64,000 bases of DNA from an uncultured Flavobacteriaceae bacterium (GCA_913045325.1 CAJWPZ010000005.1:25885-89884); one strand, 5' to 3'; positions 48,858 through 58,470 are shown, counted from the first letter of the stretch. The notes: generated by a model not told the origin, from the letters alone. Made by a program: numbers and translations.

Positions 48858-50483
48858 ATGAAAAAAACAGTATTACTTCTTTCTTTTTTGTTTTTTCAAG
48901 CTATCATCTTACACGCCCAAGAGGATGCTTTGGTTTTCTTTCAGGACAAAGAAAATATAGCAGCTGCTCTTGAAAACCCTATTTCTATTTTAACTCAAAA
49001 AGCAATAGATAGAAAATTATTACATAACACAGCTATTGATGCAAGAGATGTTCCTGTTAATGAGGCATATATTACAGCCATCAAAGACATCTCGGGCATT
49101 ACTGTTTTTGCTAAATCAAAGTGGATGAATTGTGTGTATGTTAGAGCAGATTTGCAAAGCCTTGAGGCCCTTGAAGGGTTAGACTTTGTTAGCCATGTAG
49201 AGTTTGCAAACAAAAGTTTAAATTTAGCCCCTATTATTGGCGGCCCAATAGAGGATAAATTTCTCATAGAAAATCAAACCAATAGTATTGTCTATGATTA
49301 TGGCGCAGCTACCAATCAAGTAGAAATGATTGCTGCCAATTTTTTACACCAGCAAGATTTTACGGGCACTGGTGTGGATATTGCAGTTTTGGACAGTGGG
49401 TTTCCTGGAGTACTAACAAATCCAGCCTTTGAAACTATATTAGATCAAGGTAGGCTTTTAGGTACCTATAATTTTATAACCAGAGAAGAATCTGCAGATA
49501 CCTCGAGTTCTCACGGGTCAAAAACCTTTAGTGATATTGGAGGATATTTAGAAAACGAATTTGTTGGTACCGCGCCAGGTGCCTCTTTTTATCTCTATGT
49601 TACAGAAGATGTAACTCAAGAAAACCCAGTAGAGGAGGCTTGGTGGGTAGAAGCCCTAGAGCGTTCAGATAGCCTTGGGGTTAGCCTTGTAAATACCTCC
49701 TTAGGATACCAAGACTACGATAACCCCGCCTACACCCATTCTTATGAAGATTTAGACGGCTTTACAACCATTGCTGCAAGGGGAGCCAATCATGCCTTTG
49801 ATAAAGGAATGTTGCTACTAACCTCTGCCGGTAATGATGGGCAATCTTTTGGCTTTGTTGCAACCCCAGCAGATGCTCCAGGATGCCTGAGTATTGGAGC
49901 AGTAGATCAAGACGGAATATATGCAGGTTTTAGCTCTTTTGGTCCTAACAGCTCAGGGCTTAGAAAACCAGATGTAATGGCGCAAGGAGTTTCTGCAGCT
50001 GTAGTAGATCAAAACGGGGCTGTAGATTTTAACAGCGGCACTTCTTTTAGCTCCCCAATTATGGCAGGAGCTATTGCTAGTTTATGGCAATCAAGACCAG
50101 AGGCTACCAATGCACAAATAATACAAATTGTAAGAGCCTCGGCTCATTTGTTTGACAATCCAACAGATTTTATGGGGTACGGCATACCAAATTTCGAAAC
50201 GGCGTATAATGCCCTTCAAATTCTTGGAGCGCAAACTGATTTTTTAGAAATTCAGTTTGCTATGTATCCAAACCCTGCCCGAGATATTGTTTCTTTTAAC
50301 ATTCCTAGTGCCATAGAAAAAGCCCAGGTGAGTGTCTTTACAATTAGTGGTCAAAAGGTATTTTCTTCAGAAATAACACCGAATCAAAACACCATAGATA
50401 TCTCTGGTGTAGCTTCAGGGATTTATATAGCAAAGGTGAAATCTGGTAACACTAAAAATTCTTTTAAACTGATAAAAAAATAG
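48858..50483 (+). CDS. S8 family serine peptidase with T9SS C-terminal sorting domain
   Basis: A 541-residue subtilase. Signal peptide MKKTVLLLSFLFFQAIILHAQ is followed by an inhibitor-like N-terminal region and the S8 catalytic domain. The triad is Asp179 (AVLDSGFPG), His219 (SSSHGSKTF) and Ser396 (NSGTSFSSPIMAG). The last ~75 residues form a type A T9SS sorting domain (FAMYPNPARDIVSF to KVKSGNTKNSFKLIKK), which targets the protein out of the cell through the Por system. ATG 48858 was chosen as it begins the signal peptide; ATG 48837 is possible. The next gene starts inside its stop (TAGTG). Confidence 0.9.
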   Translation: MKKTVLLLSFLFFQAIILHAQEDALVFFQDKENIAAALENPISILTQKAIDRKLLHNTAIDARDVPVNEAYITAIKDISGITVFAKSKWMNCVYVRADLQSLEALEGLDFVSHVEFANKSLNLAPIIGGPIEDKFLIENQTNSIVYDYGAATNQVEMIAANFLHQQDFTGTGVDIAVLDSGFPGVLTNPAFETILDQGRLLGTYNFITREESADTSSSHGSKTFSDIGGYLENEFVGTAPGASFYLYVTEDVTQENPVEEAWWVEALERSDSLGVSLVNTSLGYQDYDNPAYTHSYEDLDGFTTIAARGANHAFDKGMLLLTSAGNDGQSFGFVATPADAPGCLSIGAVDQDGIYAGFSSFGPNSSGLRKPDVMAQGVSAAVVDQNGAVDFNSGTSFSSPIMAGAIASLWQSRPEATNAQIIQIVRASAHLFDNPTDFMGYGIPNFETAYNALQILGAQTDFLEIQFAMYPNPARDIVSFNIPSAIEKAQVSVFTISGQKVFSSEITPNQNTIDISGVASGIYIAKVKSGNTKNSFKLIKK

Positions 50484-51424
50484 TGGAAAATAGAATCACA
50501 AAACTTTTTAAAATACAATACCCACTCATTCAGGCGGGTATGATTTGGAATAGCGGCTGGAAACTAGCTAGCGCGGTGAGTAGTGCAGGCGGTCTCGGAA
50601 TTATAGGCGCAGGATCTATGTATCCAGATGTATTACAAGAACACATTACCAAATGTAAGGCAGCTACCACAAAACCATTTGGAGTAAATGTACCTATGTT
50701 GTATCCTAACATAGATCAGATTATTGAAATCATTATTAAAGAAAAGATTCCTATTGTTTTTACATCAGCAGGAAATCCTAAAACACATACCCAGCGTTTA
50801 AAGAAACATGGTATTACTGTGGTGCATGTTGTAAGTAGTGTAAAGTTTGCTCTAAAAGCACAAGATGCAGGTGTTGATGCTGTAGTTGCAGAAGGTTTTG
50901 AGGCAGGAGGACACAATGGCCGTGATGAGACCACTACCTTTACTTTGATACCAATGGTTAAAGAACAAATACGTGTGCCACTAATAGCGGCTGGAGGTAT
51001 TGCCAACGGAAGAGGTATGTTGGCTGCAATGGTTTTGGGGGCAGATGGTGTACAAATAGGGAGTAGGTTTGTTGCAAGCCAGGAGAGTAGCGCACATCAA
51101 GATTTTAAACAAGAAGTTATTAAGGCTAAAGAAGGAGATACCCTTTTAACGTTAAAAGAACTAGCACCTGTACGCCTTCTTAAAAATAAGTTTTTTGACC
51201 AAGTAATGGAGCTGTATAAAACAAATCCAAGCAAAGAACAACTTACCCAGCTTCTGGGCAGAGCAAGAGCAAAGCGTGGTATGTTTGAGGGTGATTTGCA
51301 AGAGGGAGAATTAGAAATAGGTCAAGTAGCTGGGCTTATACATCAAATCAAGCCTGCTGCCCAAATTGTTAGTGAAATTATAGAGCAGTTCAATACATTA
51401 AACGCCTCAAGGGTTATTATATAA
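50483..51424 (+). CDS. nitronate monooxygenase family protein, GTG start
   Basis: A 313-residue FMN TIM-barrel. Family marks are KIQYPLIQAGM at the start, SSAGGLGIIGAG, EGFEAGGHNGR (about 133-143), PLIAAGGIANGRGMLAAMVLGADGVQIGSRF-type FMN phosphate loop, and a C-terminal AGLIHQIKPA. Known members oxidise alkyl nitronates; some related barrels are enoyl-ACP reductases (FabK). Start GTG 50483 overlaps the peptidase stop by one base, and no nearer ATG fits the family N-terminus. Confidence 0.85.
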   Translation: MENRITKLFKIQYPLIQAGMIWNSGWKLASAVSSAGGLGIIGAGSMYPDVLQEHITKCKAATTKPFGVNVPMLYPNIDQIIEIIIKEKIPIVFTSAGNPKTHTQRLKKHGITVVHVVSSVKFALKAQDAGVDAVVAEGFEAGGHNGRDETTTFTLIPMVKEQIRVPLIAAGGIANGRGMLAAMVLGADGVQIGSRFVASQESSAHQDFKQEVIKAKEGDTLLTLKELAPVRLLKNKFFDQVMELYKTNPSKEQLTQLLGRARAKRGMFEGDLQEGELEIGQVAGLIHQIKPAAQIVSEIIEQFNTLNASRVII

Positions 51425-51474
51425 TCCCTGTTAGTGAAAAATATTTGAGATTCATAAAACTCATAGGATACTAG

Positions 51475-51482
51475 TATCTTTG
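51475..51482 (+). promoter_or_regulatory. TAnnTTTG -7 element of the DUF1456 gene
   Basis: TATCTTTG lies 17 nt before ATG 51500. The nearest upstream TTTG is 27 nt away, longer than usual. Confidence 0.45.
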
Positions 51483-51499
51483 AAAAAAAAACAGAACAG

Positions 51500-51757
51500 A
51501 TGCCATTAAATAACAATGATATTTTTAAAAAATTACGGGTTGCGCACAAACTCCGCGATGATGATATTGTAACGATATTGAAATTGGTAGATTTCAATGT
51601 TACAAAAAGCGAATTAGGCGCTTTATTTAGAAATGAAAACCACCCAAAATATGTTGAATGTGGTGACCAGATTCTTCGTAATTTTTTAAACGGACTAATT
51701 GTGCATCTTCGTGGCCCTATGCCAAAGAAAACGGTGAAGCCTAGTGTGCAAAAGTAG
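51500..51757 (+). CDS. DUF1456 family protein (YehS-like)
   Basis: An 85-residue protein carrying a full copy of the repeated DUF1456 unit: NNNDIFKKLRVAHKLRDDDI then TKSELGALFRNENHPKY and a helix ending LRNFLNGLIVHLRG. E. coli YehS has two such units and this protein only one. The function is unknown. Confidence 0.85.
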   Translation: MPLNNNDIFKKLRVAHKLRDDDIVTILKLVDFNVTKSELGALFRNENHPKYVECGDQILRNFLNGLIVHLRGPMPKKTVKPSVQK

Positions 51758-51838
51758 AAGCGTTTAGTCCATAAATTTGGCTGCCCATTTATTAGTCAAG
51801 CACATTTTAAAAAATTAGCGCAATCTGATAACATTTAT

Positions 51839-51846
51839 TATTTTTG
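51839..51846 (+). promoter_or_regulatory. TAnnTTTG -7 element of sucC
   Basis: TATTTTTG lies 76 nt before the sucC ATG, leaving a leader of about 70 nt that contains the 51902-51915 hairpin. Confidence 0.5.
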
Positions 51847-51901
51847 CATCACTTTTGAGGTAATGTTTCATTGCCAAAAATTTTTAGTAATTAAATAGTT
51901 C

Positions 51902-51915
51902 CCCGTCTTCACGGG
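51902..51915 (+). other. short hairpin just before the sucC start
   Basis: CCCGT-CTTC-ACGGG, a 5-bp stem with a tetraloop, ends 7 nt before the sucC ATG. It may affect translation start; there is no T-run. Confidence 0.4.
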
Positions 51916-51922
51916 CATAAAT

Positions 51923-53113
51923 ATGAATTTACACGAATATCAAGGAAAAGAAGTACTAAGTAGTTTTGGTGTTACTATCCAGCGAGGAATTGTAGCCCAA
52001 ACTCCTGATGAGGCAGTAGCTGCAGCCAAAAAACTAACACAAGAAACCGGAACAGGTTGGCATGTTATTAAAGCCCAAGTGCACGCAGGTGGACGTGGTA
52101 AAGGTGGTGGAGTAAAACTAGCCAAAAATCTTGATCAGGTAAGAAGTATTGCCAATGATATTATTGGTATGAACCTTGTTACACCTCAAACAAGCGCTGA
52201 AGGTAAAAAAGTACACCAAGTACTTGTTGCCGAAGACGTGTATTACCCTGGTGATAGTGAGCCTGAAGAATATTATATAAGTGTATTGTTAAACCGTGTG
52301 ACTGGTAAAAATATGGTTATGTATTCTACCGAAGGTGGAATGGATATTGAAACTGTTGCAGAACAGACGCCACATTTAATTTTCCACGAAGAAATTGATC
52401 CCTCAACGGGATTACTTCCTTTTCAAGCAAGAAAGGTTGCTTTCAATCTTGGATTAAGCGGCATGGCTTTCAAGCAAATGACAAAATTTGTTACAGCACT
52501 TGTAAAAGCTTATGAATCTAGTGATTCATCAATGTTTGAAATTAATCCAGTTTTAAAAACTAGTGATGATAAAATTATTGCTGTTGATGCTAAAGTAAGT
52601 ATTGATGATAATGCTCTGTACCGTCATAAGGATTATGAGGCTATGCGTGATTTACGTGAAGAAAACCCTGTGGAGGTTCAGGCAAGAGCGGTAGGTTTAA
52701 ACTATGTTGATCTTGACGGAAACGTTGGTTGTATGGTAAATGGTGCAGGACTTGCAATGGCTACCATGGATTTAATCAAGCAAGCCGGTGGTGAGCCAGC
52801 AAATTTCCTTGATGTAGGAGGTACAGCAGATGCAGAACGTGTTGAGGCTGCCTTTAATCTTATTTTAAAAGACCCAGCTGTAAAAGCAATTTTAGTAAAT
52901 ATTTTTGGAGGTATTGTTAGGTGTGATCGTGTTGCACAAGGAATAGTAGATGCCTACAAAAACATGGGTACTATTAATGTGCCTATTATTGTGCGCTTGC
53001 AAGGTACCAATGCAGATATCGCCAAAGAGTTGATTGATAATAGTGGTTTGGATGTACAAAGCGCCATTGAATTTCAAGAGGCTGCAGATAAAGTACAAGC
53101 TGTTTTAGGATAA
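51923..53113 (+). CDS. sucC: succinyl-CoA synthetase (ADP-forming) subunit beta
   Basis: A 396-residue ATP-grasp protein of the TCA cycle. The start MNLHEYQGKEVLSSFGV, the ATP-grasp Lys region VHAGGRGKGGGVKLAK, FEINPVLKTSDDKIIAVDAK (metal/nucleotide site) and the C-terminal ligase domain (GCMVNGAGLAMATMDLIKQA; VNIFGGIVRCDRVAQGI) are all present. sucD is not adjacent, as is common in this group. A terminator shared with convergent rluF follows. Confidence 0.96.
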   Translation: MNLHEYQGKEVLSSFGVTIQRGIVAQTPDEAVAAAKKLTQETGTGWHVIKAQVHAGGRGKGGGVKLAKNLDQVRSIANDIIGMNLVTPQTSAEGKKVHQVLVAEDVYYPGDSEPEEYYISVLLNRVTGKNMVMYSTEGGMDIETVAEQTPHLIFHEEIDPSTGLLPFQARKVAFNLGLSGMAFKQMTKFVTALVKAYESSDSSMFEINPVLKTSDDKIIAVDAKVSIDDNALYRHKDYEAMRDLREENPVEVQARAVGLNYVDLDGNVGCMVNGAGLAMATMDLIKQAGGEPANFLDVGGTADAERVEAAFNLILKDPAVKAILVNIFGGIVRCDRVAQGIVDAYKNMGTINVPIIVRLQGTNADIAKELIDNSGLDVQSAIEFQEAADKVQAVLG

Positions 53114-53133
53114 TACTATCTTATAAATTTATT

Positions 53134-53161
53134 AAAAGCCTTGGTTGTATCCAGGGCTTTT
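53134..53161. terminator. bidirectional terminator between sucC and rluF
   Basis: AAAAGCCTTGG pairs with CCAGGGCTTTT (one T-G pair), loop TTGTAT, with a T-run on the plus side and an A-run upstream that serves the minus strand. Confidence 0.75.
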
Positions 53162-53167
53162 TTATTT

Positions 53168-54025
53168 TTAAGTAGTTCTTCCTCTTCGCCTTTTAGGACC
53201 GTCTTGAGAGGGTCTTTCTTTATTTCTTGGAGTTCTTGTAACAGGTGCTTTTTTTTCAAGCTCAGGGGCTTGAGAGGGCTCCTGGCCAGCATATGAGTTG
53301 TTGTTTGAGTCAGAGACTGCCTCTTGCAATTCTTTAACCTCCTTAGGTGTTAAATCACGCCAAGTCCCAAGGGCTAGATTTCCTAGATTGATATTCATGA
53401 TTCTAGTTCGCTTTAAAGTAAGGACCTCGTATTCAAGATACTCACACATTCTTCGTATTTGGCGGTTAAGTCCTTGAATAAGTATGATTTTAAAGGCAAA
53501 CCTGCTAAGGCGCTCTACATGGCAATTTTTGGTAGTAGTTTCTAGTTCTGCTATGGGTATACCGCTACTCATTCTTCTAATAAAATCATCGGTAACGGGT
53601 CTGTCTGTGGTGACAATGTATTCTTTCTCGTGTTTGTTTCCTGCTCTTAATATTTTGTTTACAATATCTCCATCATTGGTCATTAACAACAAGCCTTCAC
53701 TGGGTTTATCTAGACGTCCTACATGAAAAATACGCTCTTTATGTCCAATAAAGTCTACCACATTTCCCTCAACTCGTTGATCTGTAGTGCAGGTAATATC
53801 AACGGGTTTATTTAAAGCAATGTATACTAAGTTTGTGTTTTTTGTGATTAAATGGCCATCAACATGTATTAGATCCCCAGGCATTGCTCTGTCTCCAAGA
53901 CTAACAATAGTGCCATTAAGGGTAACACGACCCTGTTCTATAAAGACATCTGCTTTACGTCTAGAGCAGTACCCACTATCACTAATGGCTTTATTGAGTC
54001 TTATAGAATCTGGATGATTTCCCAT
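53168..54025 (-). CDS. rluF: 23S rRNA pseudouridine synthase RluF-like
   Basis: A 285-residue protein with an S4 RNA-binding domain (about 7-60; IRLNKAISDSGYCSRRKAD) and a RsuA/RluB/E/F catalytic domain. The catalytic Asp is in HVGRLDKPSEGLLLMTNDG (about 97-115), with QGLNRQIRRMCEYLEYEV downstream. The last ~45 residues are a Pro/Glu/Arg-rich unstructured tail (ending RRRGRTT) that could bind RNA. RluF modifies U2604 in E. coli; the target here is inferred. The -7 element at 54030-54037 lies only 4 nt before the ATG. Confidence 0.88.
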   Translation of the reverse strand: MGNHPDSIRLNKAISDSGYCSRRKADVFIEQGRVTLNGTIVSLGDRAMPGDLIHVDGHLITKNTNLVYIALNKPVDITCTTDQRVEGNVVDFIGHKERIFHVGRLDKPSEGLLLMTNDGDIVNKILRAGNKHEKEYIVTTDRPVTDDFIRRMSSGIPIAELETTTKNCHVERLSRFAFKIILIQGLNRQIRRMCEYLEYEVLTLKRTRIMNINLGNLALGTWRDLTPKEVKELQEAVSDSNNNSYAGQEPSQAPELEKKAPVTRTPRNKERPSQDGPKRRRGRTT

Positions 54026-54029
54026 GAGG

Positions 54030-54037
54030 CAAAGATA
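54030..54037 (-). promoter_or_regulatory. TAnnTTTG -7 element 4 nt before rluF
   Basis: The minus strand reads TATCTTTG, then CCTC, then ATG. It predicts a transcript starting at or next to the start codon, as at bshC and guaA. Confidence 0.5.
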
Positions 54038-54142
54038 GGTATACTTCTAGAAAAAGTCCTGTATTTTTTGTAGATGATAACTGCCGAAATTTTAAAAATA
54101 TCATCCACTTTTTAGTATTTTGCAGGTGTTAAAACCTCCCTA

Positions 54143-54784
54143 TTGAAAGATACATTTACTCATAAAGGAATGCGGAAAAAACTGGTGGAAACCCTTGAAA
54201 AAAAAGGAATCTCTAACCCAGCTGTTTTGCAGGCTATAAATACCATTCCTAGGCATTTGTTTATGGATAGTGGTTTTATAGATCATGCCTATGTTGATAA
54301 AGCATTCCCGATTGCTGCAGATCAAACCATTTCTCAGCCCTATACCGTTGCCAGACAAACAGAATTACTTGATATTGTTAAAGGAGCTAAAGTGTTAGAG
54401 ATAGGAACTGGAAGCGGCTATCAAACGGCAGTCTTACTTGAGATTGGCGCTGTTGTGTACAGCATAGAGCGTCAAAATAAACTCTTTAAAAAAGCAGAAA
54501 AATTTTTAAAACAACAAGGCTACAATCCAAAAAAACTCATATTTGGGGATGGATATATTGGTCTTGAGACAGAGGCCCCTTTTGATGGTATTGTTGTAAC
54601 TGCGGGTGCTCCGTATGTTCCAAAACCATTATTAGCTCAATTAAAAATAGGAGGGAAGTTGGTGATTCCAGTAGGAGAAACATCTCAAATAATGACGGTA
54701 TTTACCAGAACTTCTAAAACAGCATTTGATAAACAAACATTTGGGGAGTTTAGATTTGTGCCCTTACTTGAAAACAAGAATTAA
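54143..54784 (+). CDS. pcm: protein-L-isoaspartate O-methyltransferase, TTG start
   Basis: A 213-residue SAM-dependent methyltransferase that repairs isoaspartyl residues. Family features are the N-terminal helix, IPRHLFMDSGFIDHAYVDKA, PIAADQTISQPYTVARQTEL, motif I VLEIGTGSGYQTAVL and ITAGAPYVPKPLLAQ-type motif III. I chose TTG 54143 because family members begin KDTFKHKGLRK-like, which the ATG at 54170 would cut off. It is convergent with the DUF5686 gene. Confidence 0.92.
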   Translation: MKDTFTHKGMRKKLVETLEKKGISNPAVLQAINTIPRHLFMDSGFIDHAYVDKAFPIAADQTISQPYTVARQTELLDIVKGAKVLEIGTGSGYQTAVLLEIGAVVYSIERQNKLFKKAEKFLKQQGYNPKKLIFGDGYIGLETEAPFDGIVVTAGAPYVPKPLLAQLKIGGKLVIPVGETSQIMTVFTRTSKTAFDKQTFGEFRFVPLLENKN

Positions 54785-54806
54785 TACGGTTTTTTCTAAG
54801 TATATT

Positions 54807-57287
54807 CTATAGGCCTAATAGTCCTAAAAACTTCAAGCCAAATACAAAAGTTCCATGTTGGGCTCCATTAAAATTAGAGCGTACATAATCAACTCTCAAC
54901 AATCGATACTTGCCAAAGCCAAGGTTGTCTATACCAATAGAGAATTCTGAATAAGGTTTTCTTTCCTGGGTTGCCAAGAGATGGGCCCCAAACACTAGAT
55001 TGAAGTTTAATGTATTGATTCCAGGAATTTTACCTAGAATCCAACCTTTAAAATCATGCTCTATGTGCCCTTCCAAATAACTTTTATTTGTACTAAAATC
55101 ATAGTAGGGTATGGTGTTAAAAACATTGGTATAGTTTGCCTTTGTGCCTATTTGTGTTTGGTTACCATTAAAATGTTGGTAATCTATAAATGAGATGTCA
55201 TCTGCACTGAAAAATGTTCCAGCTTTTAACCTGTAATAGAAATCTCCTTTGTTAGCAACACTAAAGTTTTGATAAATCTCTGTTCTTAGTTGGGAGTAAT
55301 TAAAACCTCTTTTAGAGGCTCCAAATCCATTTTCAAGGGTCACATCAATTCTTGGATACCGCTCATTACCAATGTTAATTTTCCTATCTGGAATAGAGAC
55401 ATACTTTTGTCCAAAAACAATGCGTGCCGTAATTTGTGATTTAAACACTTGATGCTGGTCTACAGATTTTGTAGTAAAATCTTCTGGGGCAAGTGGGTTG
55501 TTTGAGCTGTACTGCTTTTCTTTATTATTGATATAGTAATGGTTGTCGTTATTAAACAAAGCACTTCTTTTTTCATAGCCAATTTTTGCAAAGGTCTCTA
55601 GGCCATTAAAAAGTTCTTGACGGTATTTTATTTGCACAAAATCAAGATTGTATCCTTTGAGGTAGTTGCTTTCAAAAAACAGTGTAGCGATACTATTTAT
55701 TAGAGGTGAAATTGGCTCGCTGTCATTAAATTGGGTTAGTTTACTACCTCCAGAGAGTGTAATTCTTAAATTGTTCTTACTATTAAATTTTTTGGTAATA
55801 TCCCCAGTAAAGCGAAGTTTGTCTTCGGCTAGGCCATAGCTACTATTAAGATTTATAGACAACCACTTTGTTCTGTTTTCTGTATACCATTTGTAAAAAT
55901 TTAGTCCTATTTTACTAGTATATCCCTGTATGGTGTTAAAAGAAATACCTCTACCAGGGCCTTTATAATTTAGCCTCCATTTATTAGAAGTGTTTCTGTA
56001 GGTGTATCCAATTAAAGGATCTGTAATACTAAATTTATTTGATACCCGATCTAGCGAATCAAGGTATGGTTTTGATCTTTTTAATTCTTGAAGACTGTCC
56101 TTTTTTATGTAATCATTAAGTTCTTCATCTGTGAGTGGCACAGGCCTTAAGGAGTTCCAAAAAACGCTATCTTTTTTATTGGCTTTTAACTCGAAAGATA
56201 TTACTTCATTGCTAAAAGAGCGTTTATTAAAAATTGGACTAAAATTATAATTGTTGTATACACAGGTATACTGCCCTTGCCCATTTAAGCCCATAAACCC
56301 AAAGCCAAAATCAATGGTTTGAGATAGTTTTACCCAAAAATTTTGAGTGGTATCATATTTAAAATTTTGTTTAAAGACCAACTCTTTTACAAATGGAATT
56401 TGTAGCGCTGCTCCGGTTGTTGTTAACTCTATACCATACAACTGCCATTGGTCTTCTACTATGTAAATAACTCCTTTAAAAACGCGATCATTGGGCCTCT
56501 TAGGAATTACTTTTATCTTATTAATGAGTTTATTTCCTTGGTAGAAAACACCATCAAGTTTATAGTCATAATAATTAAATGCATTTCTGGCAACAGGAGA
56601 AACAATGGCAGTATTTAGAGCTATTGTGTTTTGATAAAATGAAAATGTTGATTCTTGAGCACTGTTAAAACTAAAGCCATTGTCATTACCACTTACTTTA
56701 CTTGCTATAATACGCTCATTAAAATTTGTAGGTTGCTGGTAAGATATCTTTGAAATAGTTTCAGAAAGATATATAATACCGCTTCTTGTAGAGTCTAAAG
56801 ATCCTTCAACACCTCTTATGGTTTGCCCTAGTATTTTTTTAGGCGCATTTTTCACCTTCCATACTCCTCTAGAATAAAAATCTGCTGTATATTCACTAAT
56901 GTTAGCTAAATTTTCTTTTTGGCGGCTAATGGTAGCTCTTATTATGCGATTAGCAGGATCTTCATTGGTATTTATTACAACTTCTTGTAAAGAGGTGGTC
57001 TCTGGCTCTAACCTAATGTTAAGTATGTAAGGGAAGCTTTCAACAGCAATTTTTTTAGTAACAGTTTTGTAGCCTAAAAACTGATAGACAATAGTATGGT
57101 CTCCTTTGTCTTGTATTGAAAGTTTATAATTACCATCATCATTAGATGTGGTGCCTGTGTAAGAGTTTTCTAGGTAGATATTAACATAGGGTATCGCCTT
57201 AGAATTGGAGTCTGTTATTTTTCCAATAATTTGAGCTTGCCCAAGAGTAATGATGTTTAATAAAAGCAGGGTTACTAAGTATTTCAT
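54807..57287 (-). CDS. DUF5686 outer-membrane protein with CarboxypepD_reg-like domain
   Basis: An 826-residue protein. A signal peptide (about 1-18, ending LGQAQ) is followed by a CarboxypepD_reg-like domain (19-105; YVNIYLENSYTGTTSNDDG). A long region of alternating beta-strands then ends in a hydrophobic/aromatic strand (GTFVFGLKFLGLLGL), consistent with an outer-membrane beta-barrel. DUF5686 proteins resemble TonB-dependent receptors without a plug; their cargo is unknown. It is a single-gene unit, convergent with pcm. Confidence 0.82.
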   Translation of the reverse strand: MKYLVTLLLLNIITLGQAQIIGKITDSNSKAIPYVNIYLENSYTGTTSNDDGNYKLSIQDKGDHTIVYQFLGYKTVTKKIAVESFPYILNIRLEPETTSLQEVVINTNEDPANRIIRATISRQKENLANISEYTADFYSRGVWKVKNAPKKILGQTIRGVEGSLDSTRSGIIYLSETISKISYQQPTNFNERIIASKVSGNDNGFSFNSAQESTFSFYQNTIALNTAIVSPVARNAFNYYDYKLDGVFYQGNKLINKIKVIPKRPNDRVFKGVIYIVEDQWQLYGIELTTTGAALQIPFVKELVFKQNFKYDTTQNFWVKLSQTIDFGFGFMGLNGQGQYTCVYNNYNFSPIFNKRSFSNEVISFELKANKKDSVFWNSLRPVPLTDEELNDYIKKDSLQELKRSKPYLDSLDRVSNKFSITDPLIGYTYRNTSNKWRLNYKGPGRGISFNTIQGYTSKIGLNFYKWYTENRTKWLSINLNSSYGLAEDKLRFTGDITKKFNSKNNLRITLSGGSKLTQFNDSEPISPLINSIATLFFESNYLKGYNLDFVQIKYRQELFNGLETFAKIGYEKRSALFNNDNHYYINNKEKQYSSNNPLAPEDFTTKSVDQHQVFKSQITARIVFGQKYVSIPDRKINIGNERYPRIDVTLENGFGASKRGFNYSQLRTEIYQNFSVANKGDFYYRLKAGTFFSADDISFIDYQHFNGNQTQIGTKANYTNVFNTIPYYDFSTNKSYLEGHIEHDFKGWILGKIPGINTLNFNLVFGAHLLATQERKPYSEFSIGIDNLGFGKYRLLRVDYVRSNFNGAQHGTFVFGLKFLGLLGL

Positions 57288-57370
57288 AGGCTTTTTTTAT
57301 ACTGACGAATTACTTTTAATAGTGTTACTCTTTTTGTTGAACTTTACTTTGGCATCCCGATACTATGGGG

Positions 57371-57838
57371 CTAGTTGTTGAAACTTTTTTTAAGCCTGCT
57401 TAAATCTCTTTTATTGTCACGGTCTTTAATATCATCTCTTTTGTCAAACTCCCGTTTTCCGCGGCATAATGCTACTGTTATTTTAGCAAGGCCTTTATCA
57501 TTGGTAAACAAGACTAATGGAATAATGGTGAGCCCAGATGTTTTTACATTTTTATACAGCTTTTTTAATTCTGTTTTATTTAGTAGTAGTTTACGCTCAC
57601 TCTTTGGGTTGTGATTAAAATGAGTTGCATGGCTATATTCTTGTACAGTCATATTAATTACAAATAATTCTCCCTTTTCATTAAACTCACAAAAACTCTC
57701 CGCAATGGAGGCTTGACCTTCTCTAATTGCTTTTATTTCTGTGCCTACAAGTACAATACCAGCTGTGTATTTATCTAAGATTTCATACTCAAATCTAGCT
57801 TTTCGGTTTTTTATTTGTATGTTTTTCTGAATGGCCAT
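57371..57838 (-). CDS. smpB: SsrA-binding protein SmpB
   Basis: A 155-residue RNA-binding protein that works with tmRNA to rescue stalled ribosomes. Family features are NRKARFEYEILDKYTAGIVL, GTEIKAIREGQASIAESF, LTIIPLVLFTNDKGLAKI and a basic tail ending DLSRLKKSFNN. ATG 57838 (MAIQKNIQIKNRKARF) was chosen over the longer frame to 57874. No tmRNA gene was recognised in the window. Confidence 0.95.
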   Translation of the reverse strand: MAIQKNIQIKNRKARFEYEILDKYTAGIVLVGTEIKAIREGQASIAESFCEFNEKGELFVINMTVQEYSHATHFNHNPKSERKLLLNKTELKKLYKNVKTSGLTIIPLVLFTNDKGLAKITVALCRGKREFDKRDDIKDRDNKRDLSRLKKSFNN

Positions 57839-57880
57839 GTTGTAAAAATAGAACTTATAAAGGGGATTGTACAATGAAAT

Positions 57881-58420
57881 TTAATTAACCTTTTCTCTTT
57901 TTGCAGTTGGTTTGTTTTTTTTAAGAGTAACTATAAAAAGATCGTTATTGTCCTGGTCTGGTATCTCTTCATATTTTTTTTCTCCAAGTAGGGTGTTTAC
58001 CAGCTTTGGGGTGGTGTTGCTATGTCCAACAATAACAATATTTTTACCTTTATTATTTGCTATAAATTTTTCTGTAATAAGCAGCTTTGGAGTGTAGCTA
58101 ATAATCTCTAAGTTTTGCTCCTTAGCAATGGGTATGGCAGTTTGCCGTGTTCTTTTGTAATTTGTGCTATAAATTGCATCTATTTTTTTGTCTTTAAAAA
58201 AAACAGCCCATTTGTTTGCTCTCTCCAGTCCTTGTGCTGTTAGAGATGGGTTTTTGTTTGTAGGGTCGGTCCTGTCTTTTTCTGCATGTCTAAAAAAATA
58301 AAACGTACTGGTATTCTCTTTATCAAAAGGGATTTTTTTACTTGAGTCTTTGCATGATAAAAATAGCGAAGACACTACTATAAGTAGTAGTATGGTTTTA
58401 GTTTTTTTTAGGATATTCAT
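57881..58420 (-). CDS. SixA-like histidine phosphatase lipoprotein
   Basis: A 179-residue protein with a lipoprotein signal peptide (lipobox LFLSC, Cys23) and a histidine phosphatase domain. The catalytic FFRHAEKDRT carries the phospho-accepting His, the second His is in IVIVGHSNTTP, and YSTNYKRTRQTA carries the substrate Arg. Membrane anchoring outside the cytoplasm makes a role in phosphorelay control (as for cytosolic SixA) unlikely; the substrate is unknown. Confidence 0.82.
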   Translation of the reverse strand: MNILKKTKTILLLIVVSSLFLSCKDSSKKIPFDKENTSTFYFFRHAEKDRTDPTNKNPSLTAQGLERANKWAVFFKDKKIDAIYSTNYKRTRQTAIPIAKEQNLEIISYTPKLLITEKFIANNKGKNIVIVGHSNTTPKLVNTLLGEKKYEEIPDQDNNDLFIVTLKKNKPTAKREKVN

Positions 58421-58470
58421 AATTTATTTTTGTGTAAATGTAAAAAATCTAATTTAAAAGCAGTGTATAA

